From NCBI GenBank assembly GCA_029379385.1, contig CM055611.1, forward strand, positions 5,766,001-5,830,000: DNA of 64,000 nucleotides, given 5' to 3'. The stretch is from Quillaja saponaria (Eukaryota > Streptophyta > Magnoliopsida > Fabales > Quillajaceae). A program made the position numbers and the translations under genes. The first letter of the stretch is position 1. Every line of letters starts with the position of its first letter. Positions 23,837 through 34,265 of this stretch are shown one piece after another. The notes under the pieces were generated by a model. It saw nothing but the letters and a program-made list of their open reading frames with translations. It did no database searches and was not told the DNA's origin.

Positions 23837-24049
23837 GATCTTTTCATTGGAAACTTCATTTTTTGAGATGAAATATAATTTTAAAAGAAAATTAATTATC
23901 ATTATCCCCGATTGAAAAGATTCTTATCTTTTCACCTTAGAAATTGACAAAGAAAAAATAATTTTTTTAACTTAAAACAAGTATTTTTAATTACAAAACG
24001 TGGAACATATTCATAATTAATCTTTCTCTCACTTTTTCAATTTTTTTTC

Positions 24050-24057
24050 TATATAAA
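24050..24057 (+). promoter_or_regulatory. TATA box of the lipoxygenase gene
   Basis: TATATAAA followed by GGG sits 77 bp before the chosen start codon at 24134, placing transcription start near 24080-24090. This is why an in-frame ATG at 24071 was not chosen. Confidence 0.7.
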
Positions 24058-24133
24058 GGGACACTCCCAATTGGATTACTTACTCTTACAATTACCAAAC
24101 ATCCTTTTTATTCCTTTGTTTTGTATATCCAAC

Positions 24134-27100
24134 ATGTTGAAGAACCTTCAGCTTCATCAGTCGAACTCTACAACCAAAGCCATTTTCTCACCTTCCAAAC
24201 AGTTCCTTCATGGCTCCACCGGCCGGTTGAGATCCTTATCACTACAAAAGAAACTGAAAAATGCTCAAGTTTCCGGCACCACGCGATTATGCGTGAAAGC
24301 TAATGCTGAACAAATCAAAACTGCAACTCAAGTAGTTTCTACAACTACAATCTTGAGTGAGACTACTATCAAAGTAAAAGCCACTATTTTAGCTGACGAG
24401 GCTGATTCATCGTTTTTGAATCTTGGTGGATGGGTAGATGAACTCAAAGGTTTATTGGGCAAACCTCTAACTTTGGAGCTTGTTAGTGCTGAGCTTGATC
24501 CTAGTAAGTTTTCATAGAAACATATATATACTTGATTATATATAATGATTGCCTATAAGTTTGAGTTTTTAAATGAATTGGTATCATGATATCCTAACAA
24601 AAAATTTTGAGTTCAGACCTCGAAAACACAAGCACGAGAAAGTGCGAGTGTCAGATGTATGGAATGAAAAGTTGACTTCCAGAGTCAAGTACTCGGACAC
24701 TTCATTTACTTTTTTATTTTTGGTTAACAAAATTAAGTAGTAAATAAATTATTTCATGTTTTGGGTCTAGACATCATATGCCTCTCTGTTCATAAGGATC
24801 AGGAGCATTGAAAATTAACGTCAAGGGAACATTAATTACGGCACTCGAACCAAAAATCTTGATATCGAGACTAAATGAGCGTATCATTGAATCAACAGCA
24901 CCTGCACTCGTAACAGTTTATTAATTTTCCGATGTACCAAAACAAAACTTTTCCACTACTTTGTTTCATGTCCTTTGACCTTTTGTCTTTTGTTTCTTAG
25001 TTTCATTGCTGAGTTTGATTTGATCGTGGCAATTGGTTTATTCTAATCTATGTCTTTATAAATTTTTATAATAAGTTTGTAATAGAAAAATAGAATTATT
25101 TACTGTTTTTGAGGGGATTTATCTTTTTCTAATAATTATTTTTCAATATATATTTTCAGAAACAGGATTAGAAAAGCCAACAATTAAAGCAAAGGCAAAG
25201 AAGATCGAGGAAAAGGGAGATGCTTTGAAGTTTGAGGCGGAATTTAAGGTTCCCCCAAATTTTGGGGACGTGGGTGCTGTGTATATTGATAATGATCTAA
25301 ACTTAGAGCTATATTTGAAAGAAATAGTTCTGGATGGTTTCCCATATGGTCCAGTCATTCTCACTTGCAACTCATGGGTTCAACCAAATGACACTGTCCC
25401 CAAAAGGGTATTCTTTTCTAATAAGGTCAGTATAAAACAGATTGTGATTCATCGAATTGATCTGAGTTTGGTTGTATTAGATTCGAATTTGATCATGATT
25501 TCACTTAAGGGATCAGGAGATAGATCGACTTAATTCTTAAACGAACACGAAATAATACGTAACAAGTAAATTTTATTTTTTTAAACTATATATGATGATT
25601 TGAAAGCTCAGCTTTGTTCCTTTTGTTATTGGTACAGTCATACTTGCCATCCGAAACACCAACTGGATTGAGGAGACTAAGAGAAGAGGAGCTGATAAGT
25701 TTGAGAGGCAATGGCAAAGGAGAACGTAAAAAAACTGACAGGATTTATGATTATGATGTCTACAATGATCTTGGGAATCCTGAGAAAAGCCAAGATCTCA
25801 AAAGACCTGTTCTTGGTGGCAAAGATCATCCATATCCTAGGCGTTGCAGAACAGGTCGCCCAATGTCTAAGAAAGGTAAACAAATGTCCTATACAAATGT
25901 CCTTGACTTTGGTGTAATTATGATTGAAATATGTCTATGTTTAATATATATTCCAGATCCAAATTCGGAGAGGAGAAGTAGTGGGAGTATCTATGTACCA
26001 AGAGATGAAACATTCTCAGAAATAAAGGATACAGTGTTTGGTAGCAGGAAGTATTATGTTGCATTACATTCATTGGTACCAAACATAGAGTCAGTACTTA
26101 AAGACAGCGAACAAGGGTTTACTCAATTCCAGGACATTGATGAACTTTTCAAAGAAGGGGTGAACTTGGAAGCCATTAAAGACAAAGGGCTTGCAGCTAT
26201 TCTACCTGCTGTGGTTAGAACTGTTTCTAATTTCACAGAAGAAATACTACGGTTTGATGTCCCAAAAACTATGGACAGTGAGTATAGACCATTGCGATCG
26301 ACATTTATTGAGGAAATATTAACGTTTCTATCAATGACTAATGATAACTCGATTGAATTAATTTGCACTTGCAGGAGACAACTTTTTCTGGTTTAGGGAT
26401 GAGGAGTTTTCTAGGCAGACCCTTGCTGGTATCAACCCAATCGCCATACAGTTGGTTACGGTATGATTTGCTTCCACTCACTATTAGGCCAGCTGCTTAA
26501 TTAACAAAAAGAATTTCTTCGATTTTTCTCTATATTTGAAGTTTTCTTTACTTATTGCATAAGTTGATCATGTAGGAATGGCCATTGAAGAGCAAGCTTG
26601 ACCCTGAGATCTATGGTCCAGCTGAATCCGCAATCACAAAAGAAACGATTGAGAAAGAAATCAAAGGCTATTGTACTCTTGAAGAGGTACCAAGTTGTAA
26701 ACTGAATTACCTATCTAAATTAAGTACCTAACTTAATTCTTTCTCATATATATATTTATCTGATCTAATTACTTGTTGCAGGCAATTAAGCAAAAGAAGT
26801 TGTTCGTTTTGGACTACCATGATCTATTGTTGCCATATGTGAGCAAAGTCAGACAACTCAAGGATATCGTATTGTACGGGTCACGGACATTGTTCTTTTT
26901 AACAGAGGAAGGAACACTGAGGCCATTGGCAATTGAACTAACTCGACCAAAAATAGATGATAAGCCACAATGGAAGCAAGTTTTCACACCTTGTTGGAGT
27001 TCAACTGGAGTTTGGCTTTGGAGGCTTGCCAAAGCTCATGTTTTAGCACATGACTCTGGTTATCATCAACTTGTTAGCCACTGGTATGTACCAGTTAATT

Positions 27101-28369
27101 GTTACCATATATTAGCAATGTTTATCAAGAAAATCACATTAATGTGTGTTTTTTTCTGTGACAGGTTAAGAACTCATTGTGCAACTGAACCCTATGTGAT
27201 TGCAACCAATAGACAACTCAGTATAATGCATCCAATCTATAAATTGTTAGACCCCCATTTCCGATTTACCATGGAGATCAATGCTTTTGCCAGAGATTCA
27301 CTTGTCAACGCAAATGGAATTATTGAGACCACATTCTCACCTGGAAAGTATTCTATTGAGCTTAGCTCTGTAGCATATGACAAGCTATGGCGGTTTGACA
27401 GGGAAGGACTTCCCAATGACCTTATTAGCAGGTAATATGGAGATGAAACTTGTAAATTAGCACTCTTGGATTTGAAAATTTGGTTACTAATAAAGAAAAT
27501 CTAGAAGTGAATAAAATCTAAGAGTGACTAGTGAGTTATACATTCACATACTCCTTGAACTATAGATAATGTATCAAATCCTAAAGCTCATTTATTTTTC
27601 TTTTTTCAGAGGAATGGCTGTTGAGGATCCAAGTGCACCGCATGGAGTAAAGCTAACAATTGAAGACTACCCTTATGCCAATGATGGTCTGCTTGTGTGG
27701 GATGCCATCAAAACCTGGGTCACTGACTATGTCAACCATTATTACCCTGATCCTGCCCTTGTGGAGTCTGATCAAGAGCTTCAACAATGGTGGACTGAGA
27801 TCCGAACTGTCGGCCATGGTGACAAGAAGGATGAACCTTGGTGGCCAGTCCTCAAAACACCCACAGACCTCATTGCAATCATCACTACTATTGTTTGGGT
27901 AGCATCAGGACACCATGCAGCTGTAAACTTTGGACAATATGATTATGGTGCTTACTTCCCTAGCAGACCAACACTTGCTAGAACCAAAATGCCTACAGAA
28001 GACAAAACTTATGAAGATTGGGAAAAATTCTTAAAGAAGCCAACTCGAGCACTTCTAAATTGCTTCCCGTCACAACTCCAAGCAACTACAGTGATGATTG
28101 TCTTGAGTGTTTTATCGGATCATTCCGCGGATGAACAATATATTGGAGAGCATATGGAGACACCATGGGGTGACAATCCTGTTATAAAGGCGGCTTTTGA
28201 GAGATTTAGTGGGAGATTGAAAGAGGTTGAAGGGATTATTGATGCTAGGAACACAGATGAGAATCTACATAACAGAAATGGAGCTGGTATTGTGCCATAT
28301 GAGTTGTTGAAGCCGACATCAAAGCCTGGAATTACTAGTCAGGGAGTTCCATATAGTATCTCGATCTAA
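24134..28369 (+). CDS. Plastid-type 13S-lipoxygenase (type 2), nine exons, intact
   Basis: Exons by splice sites: 24134-24503, 25160-25425, 25638-25875, 25957-26277, 26375-26460, 26576-26686, 26782-27083, 27165-27431 and 27610-28369. They join to 906 codons plus stop with every junction in frame, the usual size for type-2 LOX. The enzyme adds O2 to C18 polyunsaturated fatty acids, the first step toward jasmonates and green-leaf volatiles. The N-terminus ([11 protein letters not shown], rich in Ser, Thr, Lys, Arg up to about residue 65) looks like a chloroplast transit peptide. A PLAT/LH2 domain covers about 90-220 and the lipoxygenase domain the rest. Iron ligands by alignment with soybean LOX1 are His564, His569, His756, Asn760 and C-terminal Ile906. 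Ala607 predicts S stereochemistry, and Thr621-Phe622 fit a 13-LOX. It resembles the LOX2/TomLoxC group. The paralogue identity is uncertain. Confidence 0.95.
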
Positions 28370-28396
28370 TGCTGAAGTTTTGTTAAGCTCTTTAAC

Positions 28397-28402
28397 AATA
28401 AA
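28397..28402 (+). terminator. Polyadenylation signal of the lipoxygenase
   Basis: AATAAA lies 28 bp after the stop codon, followed by a GT-rich stretch (TGTAATGTTTGGTT) near 28450. Confidence 0.55.
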
Positions 28403-28585
28403 AGTTGTCATTACATTCACATCTTAATGTGGATTGGCTCCTACATATATGTAATGTTTGGTTATCTGTATTGACAATATGTATTTGAACAAGTATAATG
28501 GATTTACAAGTGTTTAATATTTTATTTTAATTATTTTTTTGACAAAAGAAAACAATGCATTAATTCATAGAAGAAAGCATTACAT

Positions 28586-28720
28586 TCATTCTACAGGGTT
28601 GAAGTAAACTTCGACAAAATATCCTCCATCATAGTAGCTCCCATAGAGCAGAATCAGGCCCTCACTTGCAGCACATTTGCCATTCGTAGCCTATCTTGGA
28701 GTAGAACCTGAGGCTTCTTG
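28586..28720 (-). pseudogene. Unidentified 3' coding remnant, minus strand
   Basis: The minus frame ends at a TGA at 28586-28588 and reads back for 34 residues, including CAASEGLILLYGSYYDGGYF and then VEVYFNPVE. A TAG at 28691-28693 interrupts it, after which the same frame reads SRQEASGSTPR. The composition is that of a folded protein end, unlike the surrounding AT-rich DNA. I do not recognise the family. It is probably a captured or dead gene fragment. Confidence 0.4.
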
Positions 28721-30430
28721 TCTAGAGATTTCCTGTTACTACAAGCATTAACATAATTATAGAATGAGGCTCAATACCAATAATAACCCTTTTTAGCAGT
28801 ATGGTTAATTAGACCATACGTCGAGTTATATCAAAGTATGATGAACCAGGTACAAGACATCTGAGGAGTTCAAGTCTAAGGATTACATGAATAACTATAA
28901 CGATAAGAATTCCTATTGACAATTATGTACAAGTCTATGTCAGTGTTCTTAGATATATGAGCCCGCTCAGAACTTATTCATCTAATAAGCATATACACAT
29001 TTATTCTAGTGTCCCTACACTAATAATTATGAGGTCAACCATTCTCTAAATAAGAAAACAAGATATTACGTACTAATCTAACTGGACCACTAATCCCTTC
29101 TTAGTAATCCTTTCAATTAGGAACATTTTCAAATAAAGTTTTTAGAAATACATCTCATTATCATGGTTCTCAATTCCATTGCTTACATTTAATAGGCATT
29201 ATCATGTAAACTCAAATCAAGAGCAAGTAGTTTATCTTTTAAATATGATAATATAAATGCCATGTATAAGTGTTAATATTTACACAACTGAGTTCTAGAA
29301 AGTAATGAAAACTGTCACTGGCTTGCATAACCTAATCGTAACATGTTTGTAAGGGCGATACTAATTGGTGCAACGATGATGGTGAATGAAACGTAGGTGA
29401 AGGTGGAAGTGGGTGATGAATACTCTCTATGGTGATCCTAATTAGTACATGACATAGAGACACATACAATGTCACAGTGTCTATGTATGCACCCGAAAAA
29501 CAAAGAGAAATGACACTAAAATTTAAACCAAATGAATGGTGAATTTTCTATTACTTTATTGAATGATACATATCGCTTTCCTAAAGTTTCAACTTTTGGA
29601 CAATTCAAAAATCCTTGAACTTTGGACAATTCAAAAATGGTCAACTTATTGAGAAAGTTAACATATATGAATTGATCATTTACAACGATTCTTGAATGAA
29701 AATCTAAGTTTGTGATAATAATATAATTGATCATTAATATATATAAATTTGTTATATTTGATAAATTTATAACGTATTTAATAATTTTATAAAACAATGT
29801 AATAATAGAAAAATTTTATCTAACTATTTTGACTTTTTATTAATTTATAACAAATGTTACCCATAATTCATAAACCATATTTTAATTATTATTTACTAAT
29901 TCTATTAACGTTATTTTTCGCCTTAACACACTATTTTTTTTAAAATATCACACAAACTAATAATCAAACTACAATAACAACAAAAAATTTAACTAACAAA
30001 CTTCTACCAAAAAAAAAAAAAAAAAATTAACTAACAAACAAATAAATAATTTTTTAACCAAATAATATCACAACAATATCAAAAAACATCCCCAATAATT
30101 ATCTAACAATAAAGTCAACAAAACCTAACTCCAAATATCATAATTCAAAATTCCATACAAACTAATAATCAATAATGATTTAACAAACAATAATTAATTT
30201 TTTTAACCAAATAATATCAAAATTTTCTTTCCCAATAATCATCTAAGAATATATAAACAAACTCTAACTCCAAATCATCCCTAAAAATTTCATACAAACA
30301 AATAATCAAACTAATCAAGAAGAACCTAATAATCTAACAACAACAATCAACTAAAACATAAATTAAAACTAACATAATCAACATTACGATCATCCAAATT
30401 TAAAAAATCCATAACCCCCAAAAATCTCAA
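28721..30430. other. AT-rich stretch, no gene seen
   Basis: Contains A/C-rich runs (about 29930-30420) with many AATAATC and CAAAC words and two long A tracts. No coding frame is supported. Its right part may be interior of the CACTA element that ends at 30903. Confidence 0.4.
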
Positions 30431-30439
30431 ATAAACATA

Positions 30440-30903
30440 CCTTAAAATTCAAGATTTAAATAATAGGATGAGTAATAGTGGGTTGCTAGACGATGTTGGT
30501 GGTGAAAAAATCCATTTTTGTTGCCCACGAAGCCTCAAACGTCGACTCGGCAATGGTAGCTAGTAAGGAGAGAGAAAGAGGGGTAAGGTCGGAAGAAAAT
30601 AGGGAAGGAAGAGAAATCTAGTGAGGGCTTTTTTTTTTTTTGAAGTGTAAAGATCGATAGCGATCTCAGTAGCAAATCAATTTCGACATTAGCAAAATAA
30701 TAATAGAAAAGGCACTCAGTTATTAACATAAATACCGTGAAAAATCTATAGAAAAAATTTGGCATCAAAATTTTGTGTATGAAATTGATTTGGCACCAAA
30801 ATAGCAACGAATTAATGTCATAAATCCATTGATAAGTAGCAATGGATTAGCAAATTGAGTCAGTCACTAAAATCCATTGTAAAGTAGAGTTTTCCTAGTA
30901 GTG
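30440..30903. mobile_element. CACTA transposon end with GC-richer leader
   Basis: The segment ends TTTTCCTAGTAGTG; its complement CACTACTAGGAAAA is a classical CACTA terminus. Repeats of GATAGCGATC, TAGCAA and AATCCATTG type fill the last 260 bp as subterminal sequence. Further in (30500-30620) lies a purine-rich, GC-richer patch, a feature repeated near the CACTA end at 50048. The opposite end was not found. Confidence 0.65.
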
Positions 30904-31136
30904 ATTTCACCTACAATCCTTTCCTCTTGTCGTGCAAAAGTTTTGGTAATCTCTTCTTTAGAAAGAAAAGAGTTTTGGCTCAATCGATTAGTAGGGCGTA
31001 ACATGAGCCTTGCCAAGGTCAAATTCTTATTTGTCAAATCTTGAAACCTCCTTAATAAGTGAGTATCAACATATTCTCTTGCAAGGAAAGCATTTTGGGC
31101 TTCTATGGCACAAGTGAATTGGCTTACTAGACTTTT
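30867..31136 (-). pseudogene. Unidentified open stretch of 89 codons, minus strand
   Basis: No stop occurs between 31136 and 30870 on the minus strand. The translation is gene-like: FTCAIEAQNAFLAREYVDTH, then LLRRFQDLTNKNLTLARLML and RPTNRLSQNSFLSKEEITKT, with charged residues spaced as in helices. The last 11 codons lie inside the CACTA end, so the real exon stops near 30904 where the transposon begins. No Met-led frame longer than 45 codons exists. I do not recognise the protein, and it may be one exon of a disrupted gene. Confidence 0.45.
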
Positions 31137-31339
31137 TCATACTTCATTGTAGGTGTAGGCGACTTTGAAAAATAATATGGGGAGTGGCTCCTATGATGAA
31201 GGGGTTATTAGAAAATAATAGATTGACATCATCCAAGTCTCCCAGTTCTGAGTATATTTTAATTACTTGATAAAGGGGAGCTAGAGAGCTTTCAAGATGT
31301 TCATCTCACAAAGACAAGTATTGCTAGATAAAAGCAATG

Positions 31340-32496
31340 GAAGAAGTTTGATGATGAAAGTTTGTATGGTTTGAAACAAGAACCACGACAGTGGTACAAG
31401 AAGTTTGATTCGTTATGGCAAGTCATAAATACAGGAGGATAGATGTAAATCATTATGTATATGTTAGAAGATTTCCTGAAGGTAACTTCATTATTCTATT
31501 GTTATATGTGGATGATATGTTAATTGTGGGACAAGATGCGAAGATGATTTGCAAGTTGAAAGAGGAGTTTTCAAAGTCCTTTAATATGAATGATTTAAGT
31601 CCAACAAAACATATAGTAGGAACGTTGGGAAACTGTGGTTATCATAGGACAAATATGTTGAACGGGTGCTAGAATGTTTCAACATGAAAGATTCTAATCC
31701 AGTTAGCACACCTCTTTCTAGTAGCCTCAAGTTAAGTTAAATATTTTGTCCAAAATCAAAGAAGAAAATGGATCAGATGGCATCGATTTTTTATTCCTTC
31801 GCAGTCAGATCTTTAATGTATGATATGTTATGTACACAGTCAGATATTGCTCATTCAGTTGGTCTAGTAAGCAGATTTCTTTCGAATCTTGGTATGAAAC
31901 ATTGGGAAGCAATAAAATGGATCTTCATATACTTAAGAGGTACATCGTATATTATTTCTGTTTTAGGGGTTCAAAACCAGCTCTTGAAAGGTTTGCGAAT
32001 ACAGATATTGCAAGTGATCCTAATAGTAGAAAATCTATATCAAGGATATGTATTTACTTTTGTAAGGGAGCTGTATCTTGGCAGTGTAAGTTGTAGAACT
32101 GCGATGTCTTATCTACAATAGAGCCTGAGTATATTGCAACTAATGAAGCAGGAAAATAAATTATTTGAATGAAAAGATTTATTTTGAACTTGGAGTTGAA
32201 CCAAGAAAAATATGTAGTATATTATCACAGTCAAAGTGTTATATACTTGAGAAAAAATATTATGTATCATGCAAGGGACAAAACACATAGATGTGAAATA
32301 CCATTGGTTATGGGATGTAACCGAGATGAAGTTAATACAGGTGAAGAAATTTCAGTATCAATGATAATACTGTTTATATGATGATAAAAGTTGTTACTAG
32401 GGAGAAGCTTGAGTTTTTCAATAAGTTGGCCAAAATGGCATCTAGATGAAGAGGTCATATGATATTCTTCCCCGAATAGGGCGGGAATGAGAGAAT
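31340..32496 (+). mobile_element. Ty1/copia pol 3' part (RT and RNase H), degenerate
   Basis: The frames read LLLYVDDMLIVGQD (the copia YVDD box, about 31498-31540), LKEEFSKSFNMNDL and GTLG. They continue with SLMYDMLCTQSDIAHSVGLV and FLSNLGMKHWEAIKWIFIYL (about 31810-31940), then in other frames SRKSISRICIYFCKGAVSWQ and a tail like DVRYHW. The integrase part and everything upstream are missing. Several frameshifts split the rest. A purine tract at 32479-32495 precedes the LTR. Confidence 0.9.
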
Positions 32497-33232
32497 TGAT
32501 AGGTATCGCTCAAATAGAATATCAAAATGTTCAAAGTAAGACAAAGTGTTCATGCATAATAAATGCATGAACATGAAAATGTCTATGGCCTAATGAGATA
32601 TAAGCTATCCTTTTTCTCCATTTTCTACTGCCAATTAATTAGTTTTGGCAGGTGCACATTTAACTGTAAGTGTGGGCGCTGAAAAAGAAGGAAAGCTTGG
32701 CCTGCGATGCAATTTATGTTTGACAATGGAGCAGTGTATTTTTCTGACTTCCATGCACAATGTTTGCCTATAAATATAGTAAGAGGAAAGGGAAGCAATA
32801 TATAATGGAAGGCAAGCAAAGAACAAGCCTAAAGAAATACCATAGTGATAGCAAGATTGAGAGATAAAATAGCGAGAAAATACTCAATCCAGGGTGTGAG
32901 TGATCATTGATAATTGTGAGCCACTATTTTTGGGTAAATCAATATACTGGGTTATTCACTTTGATGATGTTTGTATACCTCTAGTAATAATTAAAGACAA
33001 TTTGTTTGCATACATACTATTATTATAGTGGAAAATTTTGTCAAAGTTTGTCCTGTGATTTTTTCCTAAACTCTAGAAGGCTTTCCACTAAATTTGGTGT
33101 TGTTATTTTCTCTTACTCATTACATTTATTCTTGTGGCTTGTTGGTTAATTAATTATTCCATTGAAAACCCAATATTGAATCTCGATTTCACTTCCACGT
33201 GTGTACTTATGGCAGTCTGGAATTTCCCAACA
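32497..33232 (+). repeat. Copia LTR with primer-binding site on its 3' side
   Basis: The LTR follows a purine tract on the left and ends CCCAACA at 33232. A TATA box (CTATAAATATA near 32768) sits mid-way. Directly after it, TGGTATCAAAGC (33235-33246) resembles the initiator-Met primer-binding site with one change. The left border is an estimate. Confidence 0.6.
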
Positions 33233-33470
33233 TATGGTATCAAAGCACAGGTTGCAAGATTTGTGAACAAGGTTCATGTTGTTGGCGAATATACTGTTCA
33301 AGTATAAGATGTTATTCATTTATAAGGTCACCGTTCAGATATATGAACTATTCACGTATATGGTCACTGTTCATGTATACGTTCAATGTTCAAGTATGCA
33401 ATAATATTCATGTATAAGTTTACTGGTCACGGCAGTTGTCGGGGAATTAATAATCATGGAAAGCAGCAAC
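33233..33470 (+). mobile_element. Copia 5' leader following the LTR
   Basis: Beyond the primer-binding site lies a leader with imperfect repeats of TGTTCA.GTATA and TATTCA.GTATA words (about 33280-33425). This fits a retrotransposon untranslated leader. An ATG with a short frame (MESSNSYHD) at 33459 stops almost at once, so gag is not recognisable. Confidence 0.45.
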
Positions 33471-33599
33471 TCATACCATGATTAAATTTATTGTCCCAAG
33501 TACACAAGCGGAAGCGAAACCGTGATTCAATGTCACATCAATTACGTGTGGTTTGTCATTTAAAGGAGGTGTTGACCTCTAGTTGCAATCTAGTAATTG

Positions 33600-34265
33600 A
33601 TAGTTTGGTCTCTCTGACCAACAAAATTTCTAATATGGATTGGACTTATCTTATTTGAAAATCTAATCTTGTTGAATTTAAAGTTAATTCTTTGGTCAGT
33701 GAAACCTTTTAAAGCCTCGGGAGTTGACTGGTTTCATCCTGATTTCTTTTAATTCAGTTGGGATACTGTCAAAGAATATATAATTAATACTTCCATCAAA
33801 ATATTTGAAAAGTGGTTAATACCAGAAACTTGGAATAAATCCTTGATTTGTCTTATTCTCAAGGCTAGCAACCCAAAGTCTGTCATTCAATTCAGACCAA
33901 ATTGAACTTTCTTATACCATGTATAAAATGGTTTCTAAAACCCTTACTTGCAAACTAAGGTCTATTCTTCCTTTTATTGTCTCCCTCTTTCAACATGCCT
34001 TTGTCCCCAAGAGGAAAGGTATTGATAATGTTGTGGTAGCATAAAAGATTGTTCCTTCCTTAAGAGTGAAAAAAGACAAACATGGATCGAATTAATGTAA
34101 TTAAACTAGATCTTGAAAGAGCTTATAATAGAAATGAATGGAATTTTATTCACCTAATGTTTTGCCAATTTTAATTTTCCTCCCTAATAGATATCCCTCA
34201 TTAAGACCTGCATCACTACTCTAGAATTTTTTAGTCATTATCAATGGAGGAAAAATATCAATTTT
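33600..34265 (+). pseudogene. LINE (L1-type) reverse-transcriptase remnant
   Basis: Across three frames the + strand reads KPFKASGVDWFHPDFF, SIKIFEKWLIPETWNKSLI, ILKASNPKSVIQFRP, LTCKLRSILPFIVSLFQHAF, KLDLERAYN-like and INFFRPTRG. These match the order of plant L1-type LINE reverse transcriptase up to the motif just before its catalytic core. Stops and indels are frequent. The sequence ends exactly where the inverted-repeat element begins near 34266. No poly-A tail or endonuclease part was seen. Confidence 0.75.

Noticed and set aside
24071..24133. Earlier in-frame ATG of the lipoxygenase (adds 21 residues)
   Set aside because: It lies only 14 bp after the TATA box, upstream of the expected transcription start, and the extra residues are hydrophobic and unlike known LOX transit peptides.
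26341..26396. Apparent frameshift or stop at the end of lipoxygenase exon 4
   Set aside because: The open frame simply runs into the intron. With the donor after 26277 and the acceptor before 26375 the frame continues as [12 protein letters not shown].
30000..30420. Possible CRISPR-like or regular spaced repeat
   Set aside because: The recurring AATAATC and CAAAC words have no fixed spacing; this is simple-sequence composition in plant DNA.
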